A stretch of 64,000 bases of DNA, from NCBI GenBank assembly GCA_022813625.1, contig JAKLMB010000026.1, positions 1-64,000 of the forward strand. The letters are read 5' to 3'. This document shows, one piece after another, positions 23,001 to 34,067 of the stretch; the first letter of the stretch is position 1, and the number at the start of each line of letters is the position of its first letter. This stretch comes from Aaosphaeria pasadenensis (lineage: Eukaryota > Ascomycota > Dothideomycetes > Pleosporales). The notes under the pieces are model-generated. The model saw nothing but the letters and a program-made list of their open reading frames with translations, was not told where the DNA came from and made no database searches. The translations under genes and the position numbers were made by a program.

Positions 23001-25619
23001 TTAACCCATACCCCAGTCCATAGATGTCTCAGAAGCACAATTGAACATGTCGTCAAAGCTGACGATACGATCCATGTTCATGAAATCATCGCCCATCAGC
23101 GACTGGGATATCTCTGATATGTTACTGTCGGCATTCAATCCCGTACTCATGTCTTTAGGATTGTCGGCCAGATTCCATTGAAACTCGGTTGTGTCCCCAA
23201 ATCCGGGTATGGGGGCTCCTGGGGCGGGAATACTATTTAATGTTGCTGGATATGATCTTATTAGCTCTGGAGTCGTCAAGTTGAGTCCTGCCCTGCTCTG
23301 TTCTAAGTACACCCTTAACCCATCCGGAGGAAGCCAGTGTCGTTGAGGTTTCTCACATCTAGTCGAGGACCTCCCGTATAAGGCTTCCGTTCGATCTATT
23401 TCGTATGAAGGGTCAGACTCGCATCTCGCGTGAATAGTACGAAGACGGCCAGAAAGACGAGAAAATATGGATACCGGCCCCAGTGTATCTACCCTGTGGC
23501 GTAGCTGTACACGGCGGTGCATATCATCAAGGTTTTGAAGCAGCAGAGCGAATTGTGGCGCGATTGGTCCAGCAAAACTTCTCCAATATACTATCTGGGT
23601 TAGAATCAAGCACCGGAACAAAATGGCGACGACTCTTACATAACATGGTTCTTCCGCTGATGAAAGCACAGAAGCCCAACTGAGGACTGATGGGATATCT
23701 TGTACCCCGTTGCTGAAGAAGCTTGTCGATAATCGTACAGACCTCTATGGCGGCGTTGAGGCAAGTATCGGCACTACAGACACTGGGCAGCTGAACCCAT
23801 CTAAGTCGTGGGTCGGGATAAGCAACCTCTTCGTGCAAAAGGATTAGACAAGTGTTGTGGGTCGCATTTGCGGCTGTCATAGCCGGATCCATGATGCCTG
23901 GCAAAACCCTGCGGGACATCCCTGAGTCCGCCCATTGCTGAGGCAAATGCAATTTCCACCTATTCCTGAGTCAGATATACGTATTGGCCAAGATACATGT
24001 TTCGTTCCGATATCGAGATAAAATGATATGATAAGGAAGCTGTTGCGCACCTTAACAAGTAGAGATCCATCTCCTGAAATCGACTGAGCCATCTTGAAAC
24101 TTCTTGTTTGTTGTTGAAGTCTACGGGCTGCTGCAAGAAGTGAGTCATTACCGTGCTCAGTGACTCTACTGTTTCAATGTAGAAGGCTAGGGATCCTATT
24201 CCTGTCGATGGTGGTTCTCGTTCTGTTGCATCGTTGCCCGATAAGCCATCGTTGGGGGATCGCTTCGGTGTGAAAGGAAGCTCCAATCCTGCTCCCGACG
24301 GATCAGGTATTGATAGAAATGGCGTTGAGCAAGACTGATTAGTATACCAGAAGCTGGCACATGCTGGCAACCTTCTACCTTCATAGCTCACTCCTGAAAG
24401 GCCTGGCGGATTGCCGGTCAAAGCGGCACATAGTCGGTCGAGCATGAAAGCATTCCAAAATACCCTTCTTTCTTCCTCCTCGTCTATCCAGCTTGAAGAG
24501 CTTGAGTAGCTACCGAGTCTTTTCCCGGCGCGAGTATGTTCATGTTGTTTAGGGCCTTCTCGATTGATTTGTAACTCCTCAATGTGCTTAGCAACCAAGC
24601 GGAGTAGCGAACAAGCCCTTTGAGCGCGATCGTCGCATAACTCGGTATAAGCCAGAATCAAGAGTGCCTGTACATTCTCCAAGCGGCTGTCATCGATTGC
24701 CTGGAGAAGAACGTCGCTTCTTATCTGCTCGGTTTGATCTGAAGTTAACTCGCCCTTTGATGCTAAACTGTCATCTTCATTGAAGCGCACGGCAGCGACC
24801 TCCATTGCTGTTATGAGCGTGCTGAAACGATCCTCCTCGACATGGGTCCACAGGTTCTTCCGGAAACTAGGCTCATGTATGATGGAGACGAAAGGATGTA
24901 CATAACGGAAGAACGCATCAACGGTTTGATAAAGTACGCCATGAGTGTTACTGGCGTGCTGGGGATGCTGAGGTCCAGGTCGCTTCCGCTTACGGGTGCC
25001 TGTATCCATGGAAATGGTGTGTAAGGGTTGCTGTGCCGATGCAACTACGGAGCTTAGATTTCTGATCTCGTCTGTCAGGGAAGTAAGTGCATCGGTGATA
25101 GGGAGTGCGTCCGGTCGAGTATCAAGCAATATTGGTGAGTTTGTAGAGATATTCACGTTCGACTGCGGTGGCGTCGCATTCTTTTGCCGACATTGTTGGG
25201 ATGCTGCAAGTTTATTCTCCACAGCCTCTACGAAATGTCAGACAACGTGGATCCTATATGGACTACCAGTAACTGTTGGCACTGAACGAGCGTACGCTTC
25301 GACATTTCACTCCATTGAAACTGGGGAAGAGTCAGGTTTCTTATTGTAAGAAGCGCACTTACCTAGACGTCGGCTCAAACTTTCAACAGCTCCGACTTTG
25401 AGCCCTGGCTTTTTTCTCTCGAAGATGTACACGCAATCCGTGCCTTTATTTAAAGTTCAGTTGCTTCTTCAAGAGCAAGCCGGTTGGCCACTTACCAAAT
25501 CGTTCGCAATTCACACAAGTAGGCTGCTGCCTCGGACATTTTAATTTACGTCTCCGGCAACTTTCACAAGAGGGAATTCCGAATTCCGAAGCTTCCTGGC
25601 TAACCGCGTCGCTGTCCAT
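23001..25619 (-). CDS. Zn2Cys6 transcription factor (gus-cluster candidate 1)
   Basis: Five exons (25619-25496, 25443-25363, 25227-24051, 23959-23640, 23590-23001) give 763 aa. The first intron splits the zinc cluster: joining exons gives CESCRRRKLKC, then CVNCERFGTDC, the complete C-x2-C-x6-C-x6-C-x2-C-x6-C pattern near residues 18-44. A linker and a fungal-specific regulatory domain (Fungal_trans, PF04082-like) follow, with YVHPFVSIIHEPSF, a DEEEERRVFWNAFMLDRL block and DPAMTAANATHN. The acidic C-terminus (MDRIVSFDDMF) could be an activation region. It lies 525 bp downstream of the sugar transporter, on the same strand, and with the regulator at 31 kb brackets the transporter and glucuronidase genes. 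Its target genes are inferred only from position. Confidence 0.9.
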
Positions 25620-26143
25620 GGATCTGTTGTAAAATGTCTAGGTAGGGTTCTGATTGAGTAGTCCGGGGTATTCTTCGGCCGGGGTTTCGCCTGCTTTTAA
25701 CGACTGTATTTTGAACCAGAAATGGTGGAGGGGAATTGGCCTACTTTAGCCCACTTAGTGTTAGCAGCTTGAAACCCCTTGGCAAGATTGTTATGGATAC
25801 ACGCATCTCATCGTGTGGGCTTTCTCTAGGGGATGCAGAGCACATTAAACGCGATGTCCGTGATATCGAGCCAATTGCATGGTCGCTATGTATGTTTCGC
25901 GTTCTTGTTCATTTGTTTACAAGCACACCCAATTTGAATTGGGACGGAAGCTTCTAAGCTTCTAGCTGGTAACACACGCAGAGCTATTGTCCATAGCTAC
26001 AGTGCGTGCAATCCATGGAAAATTAACATTGCTTAATCGCAATCTAGAACTTCAACTAAAGCTACAATTTGCACTGATCGTTTAATTGATATTCATATAC
26101 CGACATCTTGTTGACAACCCTGAAACTCACTCTTGCCTATCAT
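25620..26143. other. Promoter spacer of the minus-strand regulator
   Basis: About 520 bp between the transporter stop and the start of the Zn2Cys6 gene, both on the minus strand. It must hold the regulator promoter; no motif stands out clearly. Confidence 0.55.
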
Positions 26144-28017
26144 CTATTTTGTTTCCTCTTGATGTTCGACCTCCTCGTTATACGCCGTTTTAGTCGTGGC
26201 GAATTTCCAAGCGGGGATGCGACGTTCAAATAGCTCATCGAGCTCATTGTAGGTGCGCCCTTTTGTTTCGGGGAAAAGCAATATACAAGGGATGAGATAT
26301 ACAGCAGTGGTCCCAGCAAAGAAAAGTCCCGTCTTTTGTCCCCATCCGGCGTTCTGTTCAGAGAGCATCAAGGGAACTGTATAACTCTACAGCTTTGACA
26401 TTAGCAACAACTATGCGGCCATCTAGGTGTCGAAGGAAACTCACAAATAGAATGCCTGTAAGATACTGGATCGTAACAGCAACAGACGTAGTCTTTGCAC
26501 GTAGACGAGGGCTAGACATCTCGACCAGACTGATCCATCCTGTCCATTATTAGTTGCTAGCGCTACAATTATCCCATTCACACCAACGAAACTGGTGACG
26601 TACCTATAGGCGCCAAAGTGTTGGCATAGACGAAAGCCCAGAGCGAGCAGAGGAAAACAAGCGCAACTCCAGATGCGTTGTTTTGCTTCATGAATCCGAG
26701 ACCACCAACAACAGCGTTGAGAGTACACATGGCAGCACCGCCGCCAAGAACCAGATTCCTTCGGCCAATGCGGTCGACGGTGTAGAAAGATGTCAATATT
26801 CCAACGATCAGTACCATTTGTTTGATGAGGTTTCCCAAGAAAGGATCCTTTACACCAGCCAGTTGGAAAAAATATACTGTATACCCAAACATCAGCGGAA
26901 CGCCGCAAACATTTTGGAATGTGAAGGGCAATGTCGCGGCGATGCAGCGTTTGATGTTGAGCCTGGTGCAGAGAGCTTTCCAATCACTGGTTCCTACGGC
27001 GTCAGCAAGCTCTTTGGACTTTACTGTCTCGTATTTTAAGACTGAATATTCCAATTCCACGTCGTAGCCTTCCACATTACCAATGAGTCTGCGAAGAGAC
27101 TTCTTGGCGTCTTCATCACGTCCTTTGCTACAATACCATGCTGATGACTGGGGTCAGCACCTCGAACGGTCACACCAGAATCTTTAACGTAACATACCTG
27201 GCGATTCTGGGATGTAAAGTACTGGGATGAGCCAAAGACCAGTGAACACGAACTCGGAAAAGAAAATTCGTCGGAATGCCAAAGGCTCAGTGTCCTCAAG
27301 TACTTTCAAACCTGTTGCAAGAAACACTTGACCAAGTGCGAAGGCCATGGAGAAAGCGGCCAGCAAAGCCCCACGAAATTGCGGTAGGGCAATTTCTGAC
27401 ATGTATACCATACAAGATGTACCCATAAGTCCGCCGGCAAAACCTGCGATCGTACGCGCGATGAGAATTTCCCACCAGGTCTTCGAGATGCATTGGATGA
27501 TGATGGACTGGGATCATTAGTACCGATGCACCACGTTGTACTTGTAGTATGCTTACCAGGGTAATGAAAAGCGTAATGAGCCACATGTTGAACTTGCGTC
27601 CGAAACGATCAGCCGTCATTGGGCCGATAGCCTGGATGGAAATGGCCGTCACGAAATAGATCGCACCCCAAAGAGCAATGTGAGTTGCACTGAGTGCAAT
27701 CTTTCCAGTCTTTGGGTTTTTGACGGTCCCATATTGGTTGATGAAGCCCTGGTTGGCCACAATGCTTCCTATGACTGCATTTGCATATCCAGCGTATCTT
27801 TTATAGTAAGTATATGATCTTGATACTCGGAACAGGGATATTAGACATACAGTCCGGCCACAGAGACACCCAGTCCGGTTATGTACAATCGCCAAAACGT
27901 CCTCACGGCCTGGGCTCGAGTCAATGTTGCAAAAGCAGAGACTGGAGGTGCGTTTTCGGTGGCAGCTTCATTTTTTTCTTCCATCATAACGGGTATGGCA
28001 TTCTTCTCCTCGGCCAT
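26144..28017 (-). CDS. Sugar-porter MFS transporter (glucuronide uptake candidate)
   Basis: Six exons (28017-27851, 27797-27557, 27507-27198, 27140-26604, 26539-26445, 26386-26144) give 530 aa, introns 49-64 bp. Signatures of the sugar-porter family (PF00083) are present: DRFGRKF after segment 2, PESPAW at the end of the first half (the family's PESPRWL variant), DRIGRRN in the second half and PETKGRTYNELDELFE after the last segment. About twelve membrane segments are seen. It resembles lactose/alpha-glucoside permeases of filamentous fungi. It is divergent from the beta-glucuronidase gene with only about 0.8 kb between the starts, so a shared promoter is likely. Import of glucuronides or other glycosides is an inference from the neighbour. 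Confidence 0.9.
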
Positions 28018-28823
28018 GATTGATTTGAATTGCGTGGGCAAAGACTTAAAAAGACGAACGAGAGTCCAATACTCAAATACACAATATAGATCAAAAGGTA
28101 AGCGGTGTTGATGCGGACTTATCTCGAGGGCGAGACAGGTTGCTCACTAGTTATAGTTTTTGACATCTGCTCAACTTACCTACGGCAATGAGCAGCCGTA
28201 GGCCAATTGCCATTCATAAAGGAGACAGTCTTCGAAATCGCAAGATCATGGAGAGGTGAAAGTCATTTGCCGGAGTTGTACCGGGTTCCTCGGGGCTCTG
28301 GCCATGCCACTCCTCACGCCAGGTTTCTCCACAATCCACTTCTGTTCTACCGATTCGCGGGGACAGGAACCCTCGGGGAATGCGTGGGGTCTTGGAGGTT
28401 GTTCTGTGCACAGCGTGGTGGTGATCGTGCCGCCAAATCATGAAGCCAGTCTCGTTTAGGCAAAGGTATTTACGGCTGACGGGCCATCTGTCGTGCGACA
28501 CCTTTCCCGACAGCTACAATTCTTCGATCAATCTCCAACGATCGAGCTACAATGACCCAAGAGACTCGGATGAAGTACTATATCCTGAGTCATGAGAAAG
28601 CAATTGCCGCCATCTAGCGGCAGTATAAACTACAAATCACTCACCGCTGAGCAAGTGAGGACCCATTTGGACCCGCAGCCGACGCCCGGGAATCCCACAT
28701 TTCGTGGACTCATTATGTTGCAAGAAGAACAAGTGCGAAGGGGTTATATATTGGCCAAACCCCGGTCCAGCGAATGCAAATGTATCGCAACTCCCTCACA
28801 ATTTTGATCCTCACATAGTCATC
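28018..28823. promoter_or_regulatory. Divergent promoter of transporter and glucuronidase
   Basis: About 806 bp between the ATGs of the minus-strand transporter and the plus-strand beta-glucuronidase. It is the only control region for both genes. A CGG-N7-CCG inverted repeat, the class of site bound by Zn2Cys6 dimers, lies at 28271-28283. Confidence 0.7.
28271..28283. promoter_or_regulatory. CGG-N7-CCG candidate zinc-cluster site
   Basis: Inverted CGG triplets separated by 7 bp (CGGAGTTGTACCG). Zn2Cys6 homodimers bind such spaced triplets. One copy in 0.8 kb may arise by chance, so this is a candidate only. Confidence 0.35.
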
Positions 28824-30638
28824 ATGCTGAGACCACAATATACCAGCACTCGAGAACTTATATCCCTCGATGGATTATGGAACTTCGAGATCGTGAAGGC
28901 CGCTTTGCAATGCGAACACCCCTGGACGAACGCAATATCAGACAAAGTACAAATCCCGGTTCCTGCAAGTTACAACGATATATTTCTTGACCCAGAAATT
29001 CGAAATCACGTCGGCTGGGTGAAATACCAGCGAAGGGTCCGCATTCCGCCAGGATGGGCTGGCCGACGTGTATATGTTAGATGTGATGCCGCCACACACC
29101 GCGGCCGTATCTATGTCAACCAAGATCTTATCATCGATCACGAGGGTGGTTACACGCCGTTCGATGCGGAAGTGACAGAGATCGCAAATGCCGGAGAGGA
29201 GTTTCAACTCACGATTGCGGTCAGCAACGAACTGTCGAATGAAACTATTCCGCCTGGCAAAATTGAAACACTCCCCGACGGAAGGAGGAAGCAGACCTAT
29301 TTGCACGACTTTTTTAATTATGCCGGGCTTGCTCGCTCGGTCTGGCTGTACTGTGTCCCAACAACCCACATCTCAGACATTACCATCAATACAAGTGTTG
29401 ATTGGACCCGTTCACTTGGCCGAATTGAATATCAGCTTGACGTTCAAACCGATGATACCACAGCTGATCTCTGCGCTAAAGTTTCCGTAAGAGATGAGAA
29501 TGGTGAATATGTGGCAGATTCAGTGGGTTTAAAGAACGCGATCAACATCCCGTCCGTGCAATTATGGCAGCCAGGTGCAGCTTACTTGTACAAGGTGACA
29601 ATCGAGTTGTCGTGCAAGAACAACTCCGTTCTCGACGTGTACCATGTCTCCACAGGAGTCCGTACTGTGGAGGTCCGTGGAGACCAATTCCTTATCAACA
29701 ATGAGCCATTCTATTTCACTGGGTTTGGTAAACACGAAGATACACCGATCCGCGGCAAGGGCTTTGATGCATCATACATGGTACACGATTTCGAGCTCAT
29801 GAGTTGGCTGGGCGCTAATTCGTTCCGTACATCACACTATCCGTATGCAGAAGAGATACTGGATTATGCGGATCGCCATGGCGTCGTAGTCATCGATGAG
29901 ACCGCGGCAGTTGGTCTGAATCTTGGAATTGCGTCTGGTCTTTTCGGAAACAAAGCCCCCCTAACCTTTGGACCGGATACATGCAACGATGGGACACGCG
30001 CTGCACATGAGAATGGGATTCGTGAATTGATCCAGCGCGACAAGAACCATCCATGTGTTGTGATGTGGTCCATCGCAAACGAGCCGGCATCTCACGAGCC
30101 AGGCGCACGCGAGTACTTCGCACCTCTGGTGCAGTTAACGAGGGAATTGGACGAGCGACCGGTCTGCTTCGCAAACTTTGGACTTGCGACTTCTGAAAAG
30201 GACCGTATCACTGACTTGTTCGACGTATTATGCCTGAACAGATACTACGGGTGGTACGAGAGCTGTGGCGATCTGAAGATGGCTGAATCAGAGCTTGAAA
30301 AGGACCTCCACGGCTGGCACGAAAAGTATGGAAAGCCAATGATTATGACGGAATATGGAGCGGACACGATTGCAGGTCTTCACTCTGCCACTGTGACTCC
30401 ATGGAGTGAAGAGTTTCAGGCACAATTGCTGGCACTTTATCATCGCGTGTTTGATCGAGTACTGGGGGTTGTGGGAGAGCAGGTATGGAGTTTCTCGGAC
30501 TTTCAAACCAGCCAACTCGTGTTCCGGGTCGATGGTAACAAGAAAGGAATCTTTACAAGGGATAGAAAACCCAAAAATGCAGCACAAGTCCTTCGGCGTA
30601 GATGGCTCCTTGATGGGAAGGGGAACCGAGAGCAATGA
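28824..30638 (+). CDS. Beta-glucuronidase, GH2, cytosolic, bacterial-type
   Basis: Intronless gene of 604 aa from the ATG at 28824, almost the length of Escherichia coli GusA (603 aa). It begins MLRP like the bacterial enzyme with no signal peptide, so it should act in the cytosol. The GH2 domains follow in order: sugar-binding jelly roll (GGYTPFDAEVT), immunoglobulin-like domain, and TIM barrel. The acid/base Glu420 is in WSIANEP and the nucleophile Glu510 in MTEYGAD, 90 residues apart as expected. The glucuronidase-specific NRYYGWY block, and the NKKGIFTRDRKPK block whose N-K recognises the glucuronate carboxylate, are both present. It releases D-glucuronate from beta-glucuronides. Lack of introns and very high resemblance to bacterial enzymes support ancient or recent transfer from bacteria, which has been reported for fungal gus genes. 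Confidence 0.95.
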   Translation: MLRPQYTSTRELISLDGLWNFEIVKAALQCEHPWTNAISDKVQIPVPASYNDIFLDPEIRNHVGWVKYQRRVRIPPGWAGRRVYVRCDAATHRGRIYVNQDLIIDHEGGYTPFDAEVTEIANAGEEFQLTIAVSNELSNETIPPGKIETLPDGRRKQTYLHDFFNYAGLARSVWLYCVPTTHISDITINTSVDWTRSLGRIEYQLDVQTDDTTADLCAKVSVRDENGEYVADSVGLKNAINIPSVQLWQPGAAYLYKVTIELSCKNNSVLDVYHVSTGVRTVEVRGDQFLINNEPFYFTGFGKHEDTPIRGKGFDASYMVHDFELMSWLGANSFRTSHYPYAEEILDYADRHGVVVIDETAAVGLNLGIASGLFGNKAPLTFGPDTCNDGTRAAHENGIRELIQRDKNHPCVVMWSIANEPASHEPGAREYFAPLVQLTRELDERPVCFANFGLATSEKDRITDLFDVLCLNRYYGWYESCGDLKMAESELEKDLHGWHEKYGKPMIMTEYGADTIAGLHSATVTPWSEEFQAQLLALYHRVFDRVLGVVGEQVWSFSDFQTSQLVFRVDGNKKGIFTRDRKPKNAAQVLRRRWLLDGKGNREQ

Positions 30639-31049
30639 AGGTACTCTAATGCTTTGCCCATGTGGAACATGACCAGGCTACCGCCCTAACGGAGAAATGA
30701 TACAATTTCTACATGACTATCGCATTCCCCAATGATGTGTTACATAAATTCCTCCTTACTGTACGAGGTGTTTCGTCGTTCGTTTAAACGCAAGGCGCCT
30801 CCAATGGTCGGTCTCCTCGCTTTTCGTGCTAGGCCTAAGCTTGGCCAACTGTGGTTGAAAGTCGTCATATCCATCGGATGCTTTAACTACCTTTGGCTAT
30901 AGCGTACATCCGCTCCAAATGTCCATGCTCCGACGTCGTTAGATCACCCGACGAAGGAATCAGGACTCAAATGCTTGCTTGACTTCTTTACTTGCCATGT
31001 GTTCTATGCTTCACAATAAACTTATGTTAAAGACTTTTGAGAAATCAGG
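30639..31049. other. Spacer between glucuronidase and second regulator
   Basis: 411 bp separating two plus-strand genes; it holds the glucuronidase 3' UTR and the regulator promoter. No clear motif seen. Confidence 0.55.
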
Positions 31050-33716
31050 ATGGACCGATCGGGAATTACTGCACTGCCATCGGGTCCAGACCGGGACCGT
31101 CCTATGAGGGTCCCAAGAGCTTGCCAACGATGTCGGCAGCAGAAGCTCAAGGCAAGTTCTTCCACTGTAATGTAGTGTATACTGCTTATTATATGGATAG
31201 TGCGATGTTGAGCGGCCCTGTACTCTTTGTGTACGAGCTGGAGTTACTTGTGTCGCATCCAACCAGCCGGTTCTGTGGAAGGTGTATGGAACCAACAAGC
31301 CATCCAAAAAACCTCGCAGTCGTGATCGAACTGCGAGCCCCCCACAAACGCGAGCAAAACGCATGTGCCCAGATCCCGTCAGGGACGAAGATAGCTCGAT
31401 ATCTCACCTTGTCGCACCAAGTATCGACAGCACAGGAACCAACGACATCACGAGCCAGGGTCCAGACACGCCGCAAGATGTAAATTCACCCTGGGTGGCA
31501 AGCTCTGCCGCAGTACAGCTCATGGAAGAGGTAACACCCTCCAGAACTACATATGTTGCCTACTACTAATTAATCTCGTCAGGCCTTCCAGCAACACAAT
31601 ACTGTTATCCCTGAAGGGCCAGAAACATCATCATTTTCTGCTCGTCGGTGGGTCCCGTCCGCGAGTAGCCCAAAAATCTCAGAATGTAATACAGACAGAG
31701 TCTCTATCTCTACCTCGAGGTACAATCCCACGATACTTAGCGGATGCGGTAATGCAAGAAGCACGACAGACCTCTCGAGACCTTCTAGCCCAGCGGAGGC
31801 GGAACTTTTGTTGCTCTTGCCTTCTTTTGAACCAGCAACAGTGATAATTGACAACTATTTCGAGCGCATTCACTGGTTTATGATGGTGTTTCATCAGTGT
31901 GACTTCAGAGATCAATTCGAAATTCTTTACCGGAACCTCGGTCGACCATCCCTAGGGACACAGTCTTCGATCGGATTTCTGGGAGTACTAGCCGCTGTCT
32001 GTGTTGTTAGTCTGAGTTATCTCAGTCATGATCAGCGTTCACAGCTCGCAGACCACGGTATTGACCCAGAGATTCTCCAGAAACAACTTCTAATGTCGCT
32101 GAAAATGCGGCTACTCGATATTGTGTCGCAAGGTTCAATTGAAGCTGTTCAGGCCTGCGTTCTTCTTGGGAGCTTCTACCTCTACCATGGCGAGCCATCC
32201 CTTGCTTGGCCAATTTGCGGCTGCGGCTTGAGAATTGCGCAGGCCTTGAATTTACACCGCCGCTGCCCGCAACCGGAAAATGACCCGCCAGATCTCGATG
32301 ATCGGACCCGCCGAACAGAAGAATCCCGTAAACGTTGTTGGTGGGCAGTTTACGAAATAGAAACATTCTGCTCCATGCTTTACGGCTTTCCCCTGAGCAT
32401 AAACGACGATGATTGCGACATGGAGCTCTTGAACCCATATCCTTTAAGATCCGGCGACCCCAAGTGGAAGCCTGATGTGTTGAAGCAAACGGGTCAAGCA
32501 ACGCTATTAACTTTCAAGCATTCAATGGTTCAGCTCTCTATTATCGTAAAATGCGCACTCGTCGACTTATATGGTCTTCGTGGTAGTTCCGAAGATAAGA
32601 GAAAATCCGTTTCCGACAATCAACGTTTGCATACCGTGATTTCGACCGTGTCTAAGTTATCGAAGAGACTTGAGGCGCTATGTCAGATCATCCCAAAGCG
32701 CTTGCGGATCAATGAGTCTACAGTGTCAGATGCTGCTCTACGTGAAGCAGAGAGAGCTAGAGCAGATCATCCTATCGACTACTACAACAGTCCTCAATTT
32801 CTTTTCCCACTTCAAGGGTTGATATTGAGCCTTGCTTTCGAAAATGCGAGAATTCTCATCCACCGACCACTTTTATCATACAGACTGATCTCTTCTGCGA
32901 AGCAGATGAACGCCGATGGACGATCTCACACTATCTTGTCGACAGATTCATACCGGTCTGCCATTCAAACCTGTAAAGATGCCGCGCTTAAGGTCTCGAT
33001 CATTAGCTCCCTGCCCATTGTCAAGGATGCTGCCAATACTTATGCGGTCTCTTTCGTATCCATGCACGTACTCACTGCAGCAGTAACACTATCCATTATT
33101 ACGAGCCTAGAACCTTTGAGTCGCGATTCATATGATTGTAAAATGGGAATTCGACGCCTAATGGAAATGCAATCCCGCCTCAGATCTCGTTCAATCGTTG
33201 CAGAACAGGGTCTCAGCATACTGAAAAAGTTGATGTCATTGGTGTTGGCTAAGGAGCGGGAACAATTGCTAGAATTTCCTAGCAACACCGACCCGGATCA
33301 TGACACATCCGACACTTTTCCGGATAGGAGAGGATGTACCGAAGATAATTCACCACCAGATGATAGCAGTGACCCGGTAGCGGCATTGCGTCAATCACAG
33401 AATGCGCCTCATTCTGACCTTGGAAGTGTAGAGTCTCCACACACGTCACTTACATATACCTCTGATGGCTTGACTATGGATTTATATGAAGACTCGACCA
33501 TCACTCAGGCGCTTCACGAATTTGAGCAAGGTAAGATAGCTTTCATTTGACCATTCACATCTACATAAAATGTCTGATCATCACATAGTTATCAATCTAC
33601 CTACCGAATCCCCTGAGGGTGGCGCGTTTCTTAACATGGAATCAGGCCAATGGATGGGAAGCTGTTTCAATAGCCAAGATCAGAGCTGGATCTGGGGATC
33701 CAACTATCAGCTATGA
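31050..33716 (+). CDS. Zn2Cys6 transcription factor (gus-cluster candidate 2)
   Basis: Four exons (31050-31151, 31201-31530, 31583-33530, 33589-33716) give 835 aa. The first intron interrupts the zinc cluster: ACQRCRQQKLK in exon 1 joins CDVERPCTLCVRAGVTC in exon 2, giving C-x2-C-x6-C-x5-C-x2-C-x6-C. This join requires a GC donor (AAG|GCAAGT) and a normal TAG acceptor; no GT donor fits. A basic linker (KPSKKPRSRDR), a Ser/Thr-rich stretch and a Fungal_trans-type domain follow (IDNYFERIHWFMMVFH, RKRCWWAVYEIETFCSMLYGFPLSI). The terminal exon is short and rich in Trp, Gln and Ser. It lies in tandem 411 bp after the beta-glucuronidase, suggesting a role as cluster regulator, possibly of glucuronate use. 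Confidence 0.9.
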
Positions 33717-34067
33717 GAATTGTGTAAATATGGACTCATATCCGCAAGACCTTGACCGGTACAATGTCGAAGCGTATTTGGTAAAGACATAACAATTTAC
33801 TTCGCCATTGTTCCTTTTCATACATTACTCACTTCTTCCGCTTATGTAAGTACACTTTGAGGTTGAGACATTTCATGTCTTCTTTTGTAATATATCCATT
33901 ACAGCTACAGATAGAAAGAAAGCTGGTGTCGCCATGTCGAAGTAAAGTTCATTGGATCGCGGAAGGGCAGTTTGAGAAAGGACAGTATGCGAGGTATATC
34001 TTCATGATAGGTGAAACTATTGCCACACCGATGCACCCTTACCTTTGGTAGGACTTTGTTGTGTTTT
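33717..34067. other. Convergent intergenic spacer
   Basis: 351 bp between the 3' ends of the regulator and the arrestin-like gene. Nothing recognised. Confidence 0.55.

Noticed and set aside
28018..28823. Additional small gene inside the divergent gus promoter
   Set aside because: Short frames at 28207-28501 exist on both strands but lack a domain and would occupy the only promoter space of two well-supported genes.
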